Assembly: GCA_965115885.1 (NCBI GenBank)
Contig: OZ220479.1
Coordinates: forward strand, 3,348,001-3,412,000
Reading direction: 5' to 3'
DNA length: 64,000 nt
DNA from: BD2-11 sp965115885
Lineage (GTDB): Bacteria > Gemmatimonadota > Gemmatimonadetes > Longimicrobiales > Gaopeijiaceae
Shown: piece after piece, positions 50,126 to 59,920 of the stretch
Layout of the letters: the number at the start of each line of letters is the position of its first letter
Numbering within the stretch: the stretch's first letter is position 1
Translations under genes and position numbers: made by a program
Notes under the pieces: generated by a model
Seen by the model: the letters and a program-made list of their open reading frames with translations, nothing else
Databases searched by the model: none
Told to the model about the DNA's origin: nothing

Positions 50126-50908
50126 ATGGAATGGATCTCCTCTCCCGAAGCCTGGATCGCGCTGGGAACGCTGACGGTTCTGGAAATCGTCCTGGGCATC
50201 GACAACATCGTGTTCATCACGATCCTGTCGGGCAAGCTCCCTCCCGAACGGCAACCGCTCGCGCGCCAGATCGGCCTGGGGCTCGCGATGCTCTCCAGAA
50301 TCCTGCTCCTGTTCTCGCTGGTGTGGATCATGCGTCTCACCGCGCCCCTGTTCGAGGTGTTCGGACACGCCGTTTCCGGGCGCGACCTGATCCTGATCGC
50401 CGGCGGGATGTTCCTGCTGACGAAGGCGACGACGGAGATCCATCACCGGCTCGAAGGAAACGACGGGAAGACCGAGGACGCGGGCAAGGCGCGCTGGGGC
50501 TCCTCCTTCGCGGGCGTCCTCACGCAGATCGTGCTCCTGGACCTCGTTTTCTCTCTCGACTCGGTCGTCACCGCGGTGGGCGTGGCCGAGGACGTGCCGG
50601 TCATGGTCGTCGCGATCGTGATCGCCGTCGGAGTCATGATGCTCTCGGCGCGGCCGCTCGGATCGTTCGTCCTGCGCCACCCGACCGTCAAGATGCTGGC
50701 GCTCGGCTTCCTCCTGTTGATCGGAATGTCGCTGGTCGCCGAGGGCGTCGGCCATCACGTGCCCAAGGGGTACATCTACTTCGCCATGGGTTTCTCGGTG
50801 CTGGTGGAGACGCTGAACCTGAGGGCGAAGAGGAAGACCGCGGCCGTCCCGGTGGCGTTGCGCGCGCCCTACCACCCCGAGGAGCGCCCCGGATCCGGGG
50901 ACGGATGA
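50126..50908 (+). CDS. TerC-family integral membrane protein
   Basis: A 260-residue membrane protein with seven or more helices. The two signature acidic motifs are present: TVLEIVLGIDNIVFI at the start and LLDLVFSLDSVVTAVGV in the middle. A cytosolic loop (HHRLEGNDGKTEDAGKARWG) separates them. TerC/YgdQ/Alx proteins are implicated in manganese or other metal export and in metal loading of exported proteins. ATG 50126 begins right at the membrane domain. Confidence 0.92.
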   Translation: MEWISSPEAWIALGTLTVLEIVLGIDNIVFITILSGKLPPERQPLARQIGLGLAMLSRILLLFSLVWIMRLTAPLFEVFGHAVSGRDLILIAGGMFLLTKATTEIHHRLEGNDGKTEDAGKARWGSSFAGVLTQIVLLDLVFSLDSVVTAVGVAEDVPVMVVAIVIAVGVMMLSARPLGSFVLRHPTVKMLALGFLLLIGMSLVAEGVGHHVPKGYIYFAMGFSVLVETLNLRAKRKTAAVPVALRAPYHPEERPGSGDG

Positions 50909-50987
50909 AGCCGTGGACGGGGAAGCTCCGAAGGGGCGGACCGGGCGGGTTCGCCGGGAACGCCGAGAAGTCGTCCGGCGGCAGCCT

Positions 50988-51425
50988 TCAGGCCCGGCTC
51001 AGCTCGAGCCGGCCGGACGCCTCCAGGCAGTTCATCGTGCCGGACATCGCGTCGCCCGACGTCGACACGGTTGCCCTGTAGTCGCACGAGACCGTGACAG
51101 ACAGGCCGGTCTCCGAGTCGGAGAAGGTGATCGACATGTCCAGCGAGAGGGCGGGGAACTCGTGCGTGCCGGCGATCGACCCGGAGAGCGCCCCGCGCGA
51201 GGGATCGGTGATCGAGCAGGTCCCCGACACCGCTCCGGCCGCGTCTTCTGAAAGATCGAACCGCCAGCTCCCGCCGTCGGAGTCGCGTCCTGTCCACGTT
51301 CCCGAAATCACGGGCGTGTCGGGTTCCGTCGAGCCGCAGGCCGAAAGGGCGGCGGACAGCGCGAGCGCCAAGACGGACGGCGCCGCACGCCGCCGCAACG
51401 AAAGGAAGCCGCGACGCGGGCTCAC
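50988..51425 (-). CDS. Small beta-rich lipoprotein
   Basis: A 145-residue protein from GTG 51425 with a lipoprotein signal (PSVLALALSAALSACGS). The mature part (ISGTWTGRDSDGGSWRFDLS; AVSGTCSITDPSRGALSGSI; MSGTMNCLEASGRLELSR) resembles a small lipocalin-like or avidin-like barrel in which each strand begins GTW or SGT. The function is unknown. It converges on the terC gene. Confidence 0.65.
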   Translation of the reverse strand: MSPRRGFLSLRRRAAPSVLALALSAALSACGSTEPDTPVISGTWTGRDSDGGSWRFDLSEDAAGAVSGTCSITDPSRGALSGSIAGTHEFPALSLDMSITFSDSETGLSVTVSCDYRATVSTSGDAMSGTMNCLEASGRLELSRA

Positions 51426-51435
51426 GGCTTCGATC

Positions 51436-51741
51436 TCATGGCCCGACGTCCACGAAAGGACCGGAGGCTCGGCGGCGACCGGCGAACGCGGGCTCCTGCG
51501 GAAATCGAGCCTCCGGACCAGCCGAACCGGCCCGGAGGCTCCCACCCCACCGCACGTCACGTTGGCCGGTGCTCGTTCCCCCGAGTCGGCCGGGAAAATG
51601 CGGGAACGTCGATTCGCTTTCGGAATCGGGCCGAGCGTCGCGTGCCAAAAGCCGCAGCATGCGGGCTTCCCTGTGCCTCCCTTCGTCCTCCGCCCTCGAA
51701 GCCGCTCTTCCCAGATGTCTGATTCGTTCCTCGGCGCTCAT
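51436..51741 (-). CDS. Possible small hypothetical protein
   Basis: A 101-residue reading frame starting ATG 51741, preceded by GGGGGAATGAG as a possible ribosome site. The first 40 residues (SAEERIRHLGRAASRAEDEG then RHREARMLRLLARDA) form a plausible charged helical domain. The rest is low-complexity and may be non-coding. It lies 10 bp upstream of a lipoprotein gene on the same strand. No family is recognised. Confidence 0.3.
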   Translation of the reverse strand: MSAEERIRHLGRAASRAEDEGRHREARMLRLLARDARPDSESESTFPHFPGRLGGTSTGQRDVRWGGSLRAGSAGPEARFPQEPAFAGRRRASGPFVDVGP

Positions 51742-51969
51742 CTCATTCCCCCTTGTGTTCCGTCCTACGCGAGACGCCCCGCGCCTGTTTCAGCCAAGTT
51801 TCCAGGTCGCGGCGACTCCGCCAAGATCGAGATGCAACATTCGTGCCGATTTCGGGTCCAAGCGCCGGGTCCGCCGCGATTTGCCGCCTCTTCGGGCTCC
51901 GGATAAGCTGATGGGTCGCACCGTGCGGGGCCGCGGGCCGCGCGGGCTTTCGTCCCGGAGAAGCAGGCC

Positions 51970-53109
51970 GTGAGCACAGAACGCCCCCACTCGTTCCTGC
52001 ACCGCTATCTGCTTCCCGGATTCGTCTTCCAGTCCGTGGTCGTCGCGGGAGGCTACGGCACCGGCCGCGAACTCGCGGAGTTCTTCCTCTCGCAGGGGCC
52101 GCGCGGCGGGCTCATGGCCATGCTGCTGGCGTCCACGGCGATCTGGAGCGCGACCTGCGCGGTCACGTTCGAATTCGCGCGCCGGTTTTCCGCCTACGAC
52201 TACCGCACCTTCTTCCGCCGCCTGTTGGGCGGACGCTGGTGGGTGGCCTACGAAGCCGCGTACCTCGCGTTCCTCGTACTGGTGCTGGCGGTCGTCGCGG
52301 CCGCGGCCGGCAGCATCCTCGAGGAGACCTTCGGCGTCAGCTACGTCGTGGGGGTCGTCGGCATGATCGTCGCCATCGGCTACCTGGTGTTCCGCGGCTC
52401 GGCGACCATCGAGCGCTTCTTCGCCGGCTGGTCCTTCGTGCTCTACGCCGTCTTCATACTCTTCTTCGTCTTCTGCTTCGCCTCCTTCGGGGGCGAGATC
52501 TCGCGGAACTTCGCCACCGTCCCGGCAAGAGAAGGCTGGTTCCTGGGCGGGGTTCGCTACGCCGCCTACAACCTCGCGATCGTTCCCGGGCTTCTGTTCG
52601 CGGTGCGGCGCATCGACACCCGACGGGAGGCGGTCTGCGCGGGGTTGCTGGCCGGTCCCGTCGCGATCGTTCCCGGACTCCTGTTCTACCTCGCCATGGC
52701 GGGCCAGTATCCGGAGATTCTGGACCGCGCCGTCCCCGCCAACGCCCTGCTCGAAACCCTCGGCATGCGCTGGTTCCAGCTGACTTTCCAGCTGGCGCTC
52801 TTCGGAACCCTGATCGAGACCGGGGCGGGGATGATCCACGCGGTCAACGAGCGCGTCGCGGCCGTCCGCGCGCGCACGGGCGCCCGCATGCCCGCCCGCC
52901 TGCGCACCGGGATCGGCGTCGGCCTGCTCGCCGCCGGCGCCGGCGTCGCCCAGTTCGGACTGATCGACCTGATCGCGCGGGGCTACGGCACCATGACTTG
53001 GATCTTCCTGGCCGTGTACGTGGCGCCGGTGCTGACCGTGGGCGCCTGGAAGCTCGCGCGCGGAGGCTCGAACCCGCCCTTGCGACGCGGGGAGGAAACA
53101 CTTTCGTAA
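51970..53109 (+). CDS. YkvI-family membrane transporter
   Basis: A 379-residue polytopic protein with about ten helices. The N-terminus RYLLPGFVFQSVVVAGGYGTGRELAEFFL is the hallmark of the YkvI group within the APC/LeuT-fold superfamily. FEFARRFSAYDYRTFFRRLLG and LIETGAGMIHAVNERV also fit. The GTG start at 51970 has GGAGAAGCAGGCC upstream. The substrate is unknown. It precedes the pst operon by 136 bp but probably is not part of it. Confidence 0.78.
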   Translation: MSTERPHSFLHRYLLPGFVFQSVVVAGGYGTGRELAEFFLSQGPRGGLMAMLLASTAIWSATCAVTFEFARRFSAYDYRTFFRRLLGGRWWVAYEAAYLAFLVLVLAVVAAAAGSILEETFGVSYVVGVVGMIVAIGYLVFRGSATIERFFAGWSFVLYAVFILFFVFCFASFGGEISRNFATVPAREGWFLGGVRYAAYNLAIVPGLLFAVRRIDTRREAVCAGLLAGPVAIVPGLLFYLAMAGQYPEILDRAVPANALLETLGMRWFQLTFQLALFGTLIETGAGMIHAVNERVAAVRARTGARMPARLRTGIGVGLLAAGAGVAQFGLIDLIARGYGTMTWIFLAVYVAPVLTVGAWKLARGGSNPPLRRGEETLS

Positions 53110-53245
53110 CAGGGACGTCCCGGCGCCGTTTCGGCGGTTCCCGCCCGCCCGCGCCGCGGATAGCTTACCGTTAGCCCTGCGGCGCGGGACGTTCCGGCGC
53201 CGTTCGACCCCAATGCCGAGGGACGATGCGCAAGGAGACCGGAGC

Positions 53246-54121
53246 ATGAGACGTCCCCTGTCCGTCCTGGTCGCGGTCCTGGCCGCGGCCTGCGGCGGAG
53301 GGGCCGCGGACGCGGCGCGCGCAGTGATCCAGAACAAGGGATCGGACACGCTGGTCAACGTCGCTCAGGCGTGGGCGGAATCGTACGGCAAGGTGGATTC
53401 CGCGGTCGCGGTCGCGGTCTCCGGGGGCGGCTCCGGCACGGGCATCTCGGCGATGATCAACGGTACCGTGGACATCGCCAACTCGAGCCGCCGGATGACG
53501 CCGAGCGAAATCGCCGCCGCGCGCGGGAACGGGAACGACCCCGTCCAGCATCTGGTGGGCTACGACGCGCTGGCGGTGTACGTTCACGCCCGCAACCCGC
53601 TGGGCAGCCTGACCATGCGGCAGCTGGCGGGCATCTACGGAGACGACGGCACCATCGAGCGTTGGAGTCAGCTGGGCGTCGAGGTGCCGGGTTGCCCGAC
53701 GGACGAGATCGTGCGCGTCAGCCGGCAGAACAACTCCGGCACCTTCGCCTATTTCCGGGAGGCGGTGCTCGACAACTACGACTTCAAGCTGGGCTCCCAC
53801 GACATGCACGGCTCGAAAGACGTGGTGGACTTGGTGGCCCACACCCCCTGCGCGATCGGCTACAGCGGCCTCGCCTACGCCACCCCGGAGGTCAAGACGC
53901 CCTGCCTCGCTCCCGGGGAAGGCGCCCCCTGCGTGACTCCCTCCATGCGAACCGCGCTGGACGGCAGCTACCCGATCTCCCGACCCCTGCTCATGTACAC
54001 CTCCGGCCACCCCGCGGGCGAGGTGAAGAAGTATCTCGACTGGGTGCTGGGCGAGGAGGGTCAGTGCATCATGCTCGAGGCGGGATACACCCCGGTGGCC
54101 TCCGTCGAATGCGCGCAGTAG
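53246..54121 (+). CDS. pstS: Phosphate ABC transporter substrate-binding lipoprotein
   Basis: Periplasmic or lipid-anchored phosphate-binding protein, 291 residues. ATG 53246 follows AAGGAGACCGGAGC; the signal ends VAVLAAAC. Phosphate-loop motifs are IQNKGSDTLVNVAQAWAE, VSGGGSGTGISAMINGTVDI and RQNNSGTFAYFREAVL. Five Cys, mostly in the C-terminal half, may form disulfides. It is the first gene of pstS-pstC-pstA-pstB1-pstB2. No phoU or phoB/R is present in the window. Confidence 0.9.
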   Translation: MRRPLSVLVAVLAAACGGGAADAARAVIQNKGSDTLVNVAQAWAESYGKVDSAVAVAVSGGGSGTGISAMINGTVDIANSSRRMTPSEIAAARGNGNDPVQHLVGYDALAVYVHARNPLGSLTMRQLAGIYGDDGTIERWSQLGVEVPGCPTDEIVRVSRQNNSGTFAYFREAVLDNYDFKLGSHDMHGSKDVVDLVAHTPCAIGYSGLAYATPEVKTPCLAPGEGAPCVTPSMRTALDGSYPISRPLLMYTSGHPAGEVKKYLDWVLGEEGQCIMLEAGYTPVASVECAQ

Positions 54122-54169
54122 CCCGGGCGGGGTGAACTCCTGCGCCACCCGAACGCGGATCTCGCGGGC

Positions 54170-55099
54170 ATGAGCCCCGACGCTTTGGCGCGCGCGCGCG
54201 ACTTCGACCGCCGCGGCTGGGACTGGTACGCGGACCGCGCCGTGACGGTTCTCGTCTTCGCGGGCGGCGTATCGGCGCTCCTCTTCATCGGCGGCATCTT
54301 CGCCTTCGTCGCCCGCGAGGGCTTCGGATTCGTGTTCTCGGAATTCGACGCGGGCGAGTTCTTCGGGTCCATCGCCTGGCGCCCCACCTCCGCGGTCGAG
54401 CGCACCTACGGGGCGCTGGCGCTGATCGCGGGCACGGCCAGCGTCACCGGTTTGGCCATGGCGGTCTCGATTCCCTTCTCGCTCGCGGCGGCGGTCTTCA
54501 TCGGCGAATTCGCCCGCGGCCGGGTGCGCGAAACGCTGAAGGTGCTGGTCGAGCTGCTGGCCGCGATCCCGTCGGTGGTCTGGGGGTTCATCGGCCTCAG
54601 CATCCTGAACCCGCTGATCATCGACGCCTTCGGGGTGCCCATCGGGCTCAACGTCCTGAACGCGGGGGTGATCCTGGGCCTGATGGCGGCGCCCATCATG
54701 ACCACCATCGCGGAGGACGCGCTCAAGGCGGTCCCCGAAGGCTACCGGGAGGCGGCCGAAGCGCTCGGCGCCACGCGCTGGCAGGTCGTCCGCCGCGTGG
54801 CGATCCCCGCCGCCCGGAACGGGCTGGTCGCGGCGGTTCTGCTGGGGGTCGGACGCGGATTCGGCGAGACCATGGTCGTGCTCATGGCCAGCGGCCACGC
54901 CATCAACCTGCCCGACAGCGTCTTCGATTCCGTGCGCGCGCTGACCGCCACCATCGCGGCCGAGCTGGGCGAGACCGCCGTGGGCTCCGATCACTACCGG
55001 GCGCTGTTCACGCTGGGCATCCTGCTCTTCGCGGTGACCTTCGCGGTCAACCTGGCCGCGGACTTGGTCGTGCGCGGGATCCGCAGGAAGGGACGGTAG
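54170..55099 (+). CDS. pstC: Phosphate ABC transporter permease PstC
   Basis: Inner-membrane permease, 309 residues, six predicted helices. The MetI-like EAA loop is EGYREAAEALGATRWQVVRRVAIPAARNGL. FGSIAWRPTSAVERTYGALALIAGT and FGETMVVLMASGHAINLP are PstC features. It starts at ATG 54170, 48 bp after pstS, and is followed by pstA after 3 bp. Confidence 0.93.
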   Translation: MSPDALARARDFDRRGWDWYADRAVTVLVFAGGVSALLFIGGIFAFVAREGFGFVFSEFDAGEFFGSIAWRPTSAVERTYGALALIAGTASVTGLAMAVSIPFSLAAAVFIGEFARGRVRETLKVLVELLAAIPSVVWGFIGLSILNPLIIDAFGVPIGLNVLNAGVILGLMAAPIMTTIAEDALKAVPEGYREAAEALGATRWQVVRRVAIPAARNGLVAAVLLGVGRGFGETMVVLMASGHAINLPDSVFDSVRALTATIAAELGETAVGSDHYRALFTLGILLFAVTFAVNLAADLVVRGIRRKGR

Positions 55100-55102
55100 A
55101 CG

Positions 55103-55990
55103 ATGAAGAAACCCCGGGCGCTGTTCGCGCCCACTCGGCGCAACGCGCACGACCGCAGGATCGAGTGGCTGGTGCGCGCCCTGCTGGGGACGACGACCGC
55201 CTTGCTGATCGTCCCGGTGGCGATCGTCCTGGTCCTGCTGGCGGTGCGCGGCGGGCCCGCGATCTCGTGGGAGTTCCTGACCACTCCCCCCGTCGACGGG
55301 ATGACCGCGGGCGGCATTCTGCCCGCCCTGGTCGGAACCGTGTGGTTGGTGACGGTGGCGCTGATCGCCTCGGTGCCGGTGGGGGTGGCGGCGGCGGTCT
55401 ACCTGAGCGAGTACGCTCCCGACAACTGGTTCACCCGCGTCATCAACTTGGCCATCGTCAACCTGGCGGGCGTTCCCTCGATCGTGCACGCGCTCTTCGG
55501 GGTGGGCGCGTTCGTGCTCTTCTTCCGCTTCGGGACCAGCATCCTGGCGGCGAGCCTCACCCTGGCGGTGATGACCCTTCCGGTCGTCATCGTGTCCACC
55601 CGCGAGTCGCTGCAGGCGGTTCCCCGGGCCTTCCGGGAGGCCTGCTGGAGCATGGGCGCGACGCGCTGGCAGACCATCCGACGAATCGTGCTGCCCAACG
55701 CCGTGAGCGGCATCCTCACCGGGGTCATCCTCGAGGTGTCGCGCACTTCGGGAGAGACCGCGCCCATCATGTTCACGGGCGCGGCCTTCTTCCTCCCGTT
55801 CCTGCCCCAAAGCGTCATGGACCAGACCATGGCCATGTCGCTGCACCTGTTCGTCGTCGCCACCCAGGTGCCGGACGCGCCGGACGCGCTTCCCTTCGGC
55901 GTGGCGCTGGTCCTGATCTCCATGGTGCTGGCCATGAACGCCGCCTCCATCGCCTTCCGCGTCCACGTGCGCGGCAGGAAGAAATGGTAG
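55103..55990 (+). CDS. pstA: Phosphate ABC transporter permease PstA
   Basis: Second permease subunit, 295 residues, six helices. The EAA loop is RAFREACWSMGATRWQTIRRIVLPNAVSGI. FLTTPPVDGMTAGGILPALVGTVWLV and SRTSGETAPIMFTGAAFF are typical of PstA. ATG 55103 is close behind pstC, and the 3' end overlaps pstB1 by 7 bp. Confidence 0.93.
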   Translation: MKKPRALFAPTRRNAHDRRIEWLVRALLGTTTALLIVPVAIVLVLLAVRGGPAISWEFLTTPPVDGMTAGGILPALVGTVWLVTVALIASVPVGVAAAVYLSEYAPDNWFTRVINLAIVNLAGVPSIVHALFGVGAFVLFFRFGTSILAASLTLAVMTLPVVIVSTRESLQAVPRAFREACWSMGATRWQTIRRIVLPNAVSGILTGVILEVSRTSGETAPIMFTGAAFFLPFLPQSVMDQTMAMSLHLFVVATQVPDAPDALPFGVALVLISMVLAMNAASIAFRVHVRGRKKW

Positions 55991-56782
55991 ACGGCGGGGC
56001 GCCGAGGAGAGGGGAGGACGCGCCCGGCGGGTCGGCTCCCGCCAAGGTGGTCGTGCGCAACCTCACGGTCCGCTACGGCCGCCGCGTGGCGTTGCGCGGG
56101 CTGGATCTCTCCATTCGCCGAAACGAGATCCTCGGCGTCATCGGTCCCGCCGGCTCGGGCAAGACCTCGTTCCTGCGCGCCCTCAACCGCATGGACGAGT
56201 TCGTCCCCGGGATGGAGGTGGAGGGCCGGATCGCCTTCGACGGGCGCGACATCCGGCGCGTCCGCAACGTCTACGCCCTGCGCAGCCGCATCGGCGTGGT
56301 CTTTCCGCTCCCGGTGGGTCTTCCGCTCACGGTCTACGAGAACGTGGCTCTGGCTCCGCGCCTGCGGGGCGTGCGCAGCCGGAGCGAACTCGACGGGATC
56401 GTCGAGCGGTGCCTGCGGCGGGCCGCCCTGTGGGAGGAGGTGAAGGACCGCCTCGATTCTCTGGGAAGCCTGCTCTCCGGAGGCCAGCAGCAGCGCCTGA
56501 CCATCGCGCGCGCGCTTTCCCAGCAACCCGACCTCCTGCTCCTGGACGAGTTCTCGATCGCCGTGGATCCGGTCACCACGATGCGCATCGAGGACATGCT
56601 CGAGGAGTTGAAAGACGAGATGTCGATCGTGCTGGTGACCAACTTGGTGCAGCAGGCGCGTCGCCTGGCGGACCGGACCGTCTTCCTGCTGACCGGCGAG
56701 CACGTCGAGACCAACGACACCGAGCGGATGTTCCGCGGCGTCGTCAAGGATTCGCGCACCCACGACTACATCGAGGGACGCT

Positions 56783-56790
<8 letters not shown>
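55984..56790 (+). CDS. pstB: Phosphate ABC transporter ATPase 1, degenerate Q-loop and switch His
   Basis: Predicted ATP-binding subunit, 268 residues. Walker A GPAGSGKT (54-61), signature LSGGQ (164-168) and Walker B LLLLDE (catalytic Glu189) are intact. The Q-loop Gln is replaced: VVFPLP has Pro108 where PstB has VFQKP. The switch His is replaced: VTNLVQQA has Asn220 where PstB has VTHNM. The D-loop reads IAVD rather than SALD. The second ATPase, encoded next, has complementary defects. An asymmetric heterodimer is therefore likely, with this protein giving its LSGGQ to the active site of the partner. The start ATG overlaps the end of pstA by 7 bp. Confidence 0.88.
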
Positions 56791-57571
<781 letters not shown>

Positions 57572-57621
57572 CGCGGCGCGGGGCCGCGAACGGCCCGCCG
57601 CCGGAAGGCCGGAAGGAAAGA

Positions 57622-57695
<74 letters not shown>

Positions 57696-57734
57696 CGGTC
57701 GCGGCCTCGGGCCGCGCGACACTCCCCTCCCCGG

Positions 57735-58103
<369 letters not shown>

Positions 58104-58565
58104 GCTCCTCCGGGATTTTCGGCGGAACCTCCAGAGGAGGGGAAGAGGAAGCTACAAGCGCGGAGGAGTCCTGTCCAACGACGGGCGAGCCCGACGCGGC
58201 AATCCGGACGGGAGCCGCCGACCCCCCCCTTGCCCAAGCCTCGATCCGGCCGGACGGCTTCGCTCGACAATCCCGATGAGCGCCACGGGTCGACCCCCTC
58301 ATCCTCTCCGGCGCACCCGCCCATTGCAAAGTCGGGAGCGGTCGGCGGAGCAGGGGCCACCGGGTCGCCGATTTTCATTTTTTCTTGCGGCGAAGCCCCG
58401 ATTCGAGCACCGTCCCCGCCGCACCCGCCCTCTTCCTCGTCGAGGGCGAGCGATCCCGGGAAGCGCGATGGCCCGCCGGACTTCGCCACCCGCTCGGACA
58501 GAGCGTCGGCGAGGCCTGCCGGATCCCGGAAATCCACGGTTCCCGCAACGGTAGGGAGGGCAGGG
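58104..58565 (+). other. Gap between rnpB and the BREX locus
   Basis: 462 bp holding the divergent control regions of rnpB (minus) and brxA (plus). No gene is supported; an open frame runs through but its translation is a shadow of rnpB. A short AT-rich patch lies near 58370-58390. No WYL-type BREX regulator gene was seen, so control may come from elsewhere. Confidence 0.5.
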
Positions 58566-59369
58566 ATGGGACACGGGTTCGTCGCCACCGGGTCCGTCCG
58601 CCGCGCGGCGGCGCTCGAGCGCGCGGGCTTCCGTCTCGGCGCGCGCGGCACCCAGAGTTCCCGGCCCGTCATGTTGCGCGAGCTCTCCGAGTTGCTCGAC
58701 GCACTCCCGCAGGACGCGTCCCGCGACGACTACAGGATCGCCGTCGTGGACGAGAACGTCTTGGCGAAGCCGACCCGCGCCACGCGGTTGATCGCATGCC
58801 GGTGCCTGACGCAGCTCTACGGACTCGACCCCGAAGTGCCGCTGTTCCGCGTGCTCCGCCGTCTCTGGGCGCTCGAGCGCAGGAACCCCCGCGGCCGCTC
58901 CCTCCTGGCCATGCTCTCGGCGCTCGCCCGGGATCCTCTTCTCCGAATCACGGCCGAGCCGATCCTGGCCCTCGCGCCCGGGGAGGAGCTCGTGCGGGCG
59001 GAGTTCGCCGCCTCGATCCGGGAGGAGACCGGTTCGCGCTTCAACGCCGCCGTGCTCCGCAAGGTGGCGAGCAACGCCGCCACCTCGTGGAGCCAATCGG
59101 GTCACCTCCGGGGCCGAATGCGCAAGTTCCGGCGCACCGTATCGCCGACCCCGGCGGCGGCGGCGCTGGCGCTCTGGCTGGGCGAAGCGGAGGGACGGGC
59201 GGGGCTCGGCCTGATCGACTCCGGCTGGGCGGCGGCGTTGGACGCGCCCGGCGGCGCGATGCTCGAGCACGCCGCCCAGGCCAGCCGTCTGGGCTTGATT
59301 CGCCTACGGGCGGCGGGCAATGTGGTCGAAGCGTCCGCGCGAACCTTGGACCGGGAAGCCCGCCCTTGA
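58566..59369 (+). CDS. brxA: BREX protein BrxA (DUF1819)
   Basis: A 267-residue protein of the BrxA/DUF1819 family, a small DNA-associated component of BREX phage defence. ATG 58566 follows AGGGAGGGCAGGG. Typical parts are SRPVMLRELSELLDALPQDA at the N-terminus, DENVLAKPTRATRLIACRCL, LYGLDPEVPLFRVLRRLW, FAASIREETGSRFNAAVLRK and the C-terminal LRGRMRKFRRTVSPTPAAAA. Family assignment rests on this pattern and on brxB and brxC directly downstream. The stop overlaps the TTG start of brxB by four bases. Confidence 0.85.
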   Translation: MGHGFVATGSVRRAAALERAGFRLGARGTQSSRPVMLRELSELLDALPQDASRDDYRIAVVDENVLAKPTRATRLIACRCLTQLYGLDPEVPLFRVLRRLWALERRNPRGRSLLAMLSALARDPLLRITAEPILALAPGEELVRAEFAASIREETGSRFNAAVLRKVASNAATSWSQSGHLRGRMRKFRRTVSPTPAAAALALWLGEAEGRAGLGLIDSGWAAALDAPGGAMLEHAAQASRLGLIRLRAAGNVVEASARTLDREARP

Positions 59370-59920
59370 ACCAGATCAGCGAGCTGGCACGGATCTATCG
59401 GCGCCACGTCGGCGCCCCCTGGCAGACCACGCTCGCGGGGGCGCAACGGGTGATGATGGTGGTGTACGCGAAGGAACGGGAACGCCTCCTGCGCGCCCGG
59501 ATGGGCGAGTTCGAGCGGGCGACGCGCGACGAGGGGCACGGATGGACGCAGGTCGACGCCACCGGCTGGTTCGCCCGGTGGATGGCGGACCACGAATACC
59601 GGGAGGCCTATTTCGAGACCCCCGAACTGCTGGACGGCGCGCTCCGGAGCGACTTCCGCGCCTTCGCCGTCGAACGCCTGAAGGAGGGGCTCGCAGCAGC
59701 GGACGAGGACGCCGTCGTGGCCCTGACCGGCGCGGCTTCCCTCTACGGTTTCGTGCGCGTCTCGGACCTCGTCCACTCGGTCGAATCCCGAATCCGCGGT
59801 CGCTTGGCCGTCTTCTTTCCCGGCACCAAGAACGAAAACAACTATCGCCTCCTCGACGCGCGCGACGGCTGGAGCTATCTGGCGCAACCGATCACCCTGC
59901 ACGGGGAGTGGATTCCGTGA
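59366..59920 (+). CDS. brxB: BREX protein BrxB (DUF1788)
   Basis: 184 residues from TTG 59366, the normal size for DUF1788. The features RVMMVVYAKERERLLRARMG, LAGAASLYGFVRVSDLVHSV and LAVFFPGTKNENNYRLLDAR (the last is highly conserved in BrxB) support the call. The start overlaps the brxA stop and its own stop overlaps the GTG of brxC (GTGA), so all three are coupled. BrxB is required for BREX defence; its biochemical role is not established. Confidence 0.88.
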   Translation: MNQISELARIYRRHVGAPWQTTLAGAQRVMMVVYAKERERLLRARMGEFERATRDEGHGWTQVDATGWFARWMADHEYREAYFETPELLDGALRSDFRAFAVERLKEGLAAADEDAVVALTGAASLYGFVRVSDLVHSVESRIRGRLAVFFPGTKNENNYRLLDARDGWSYLAQPITLHGEWIP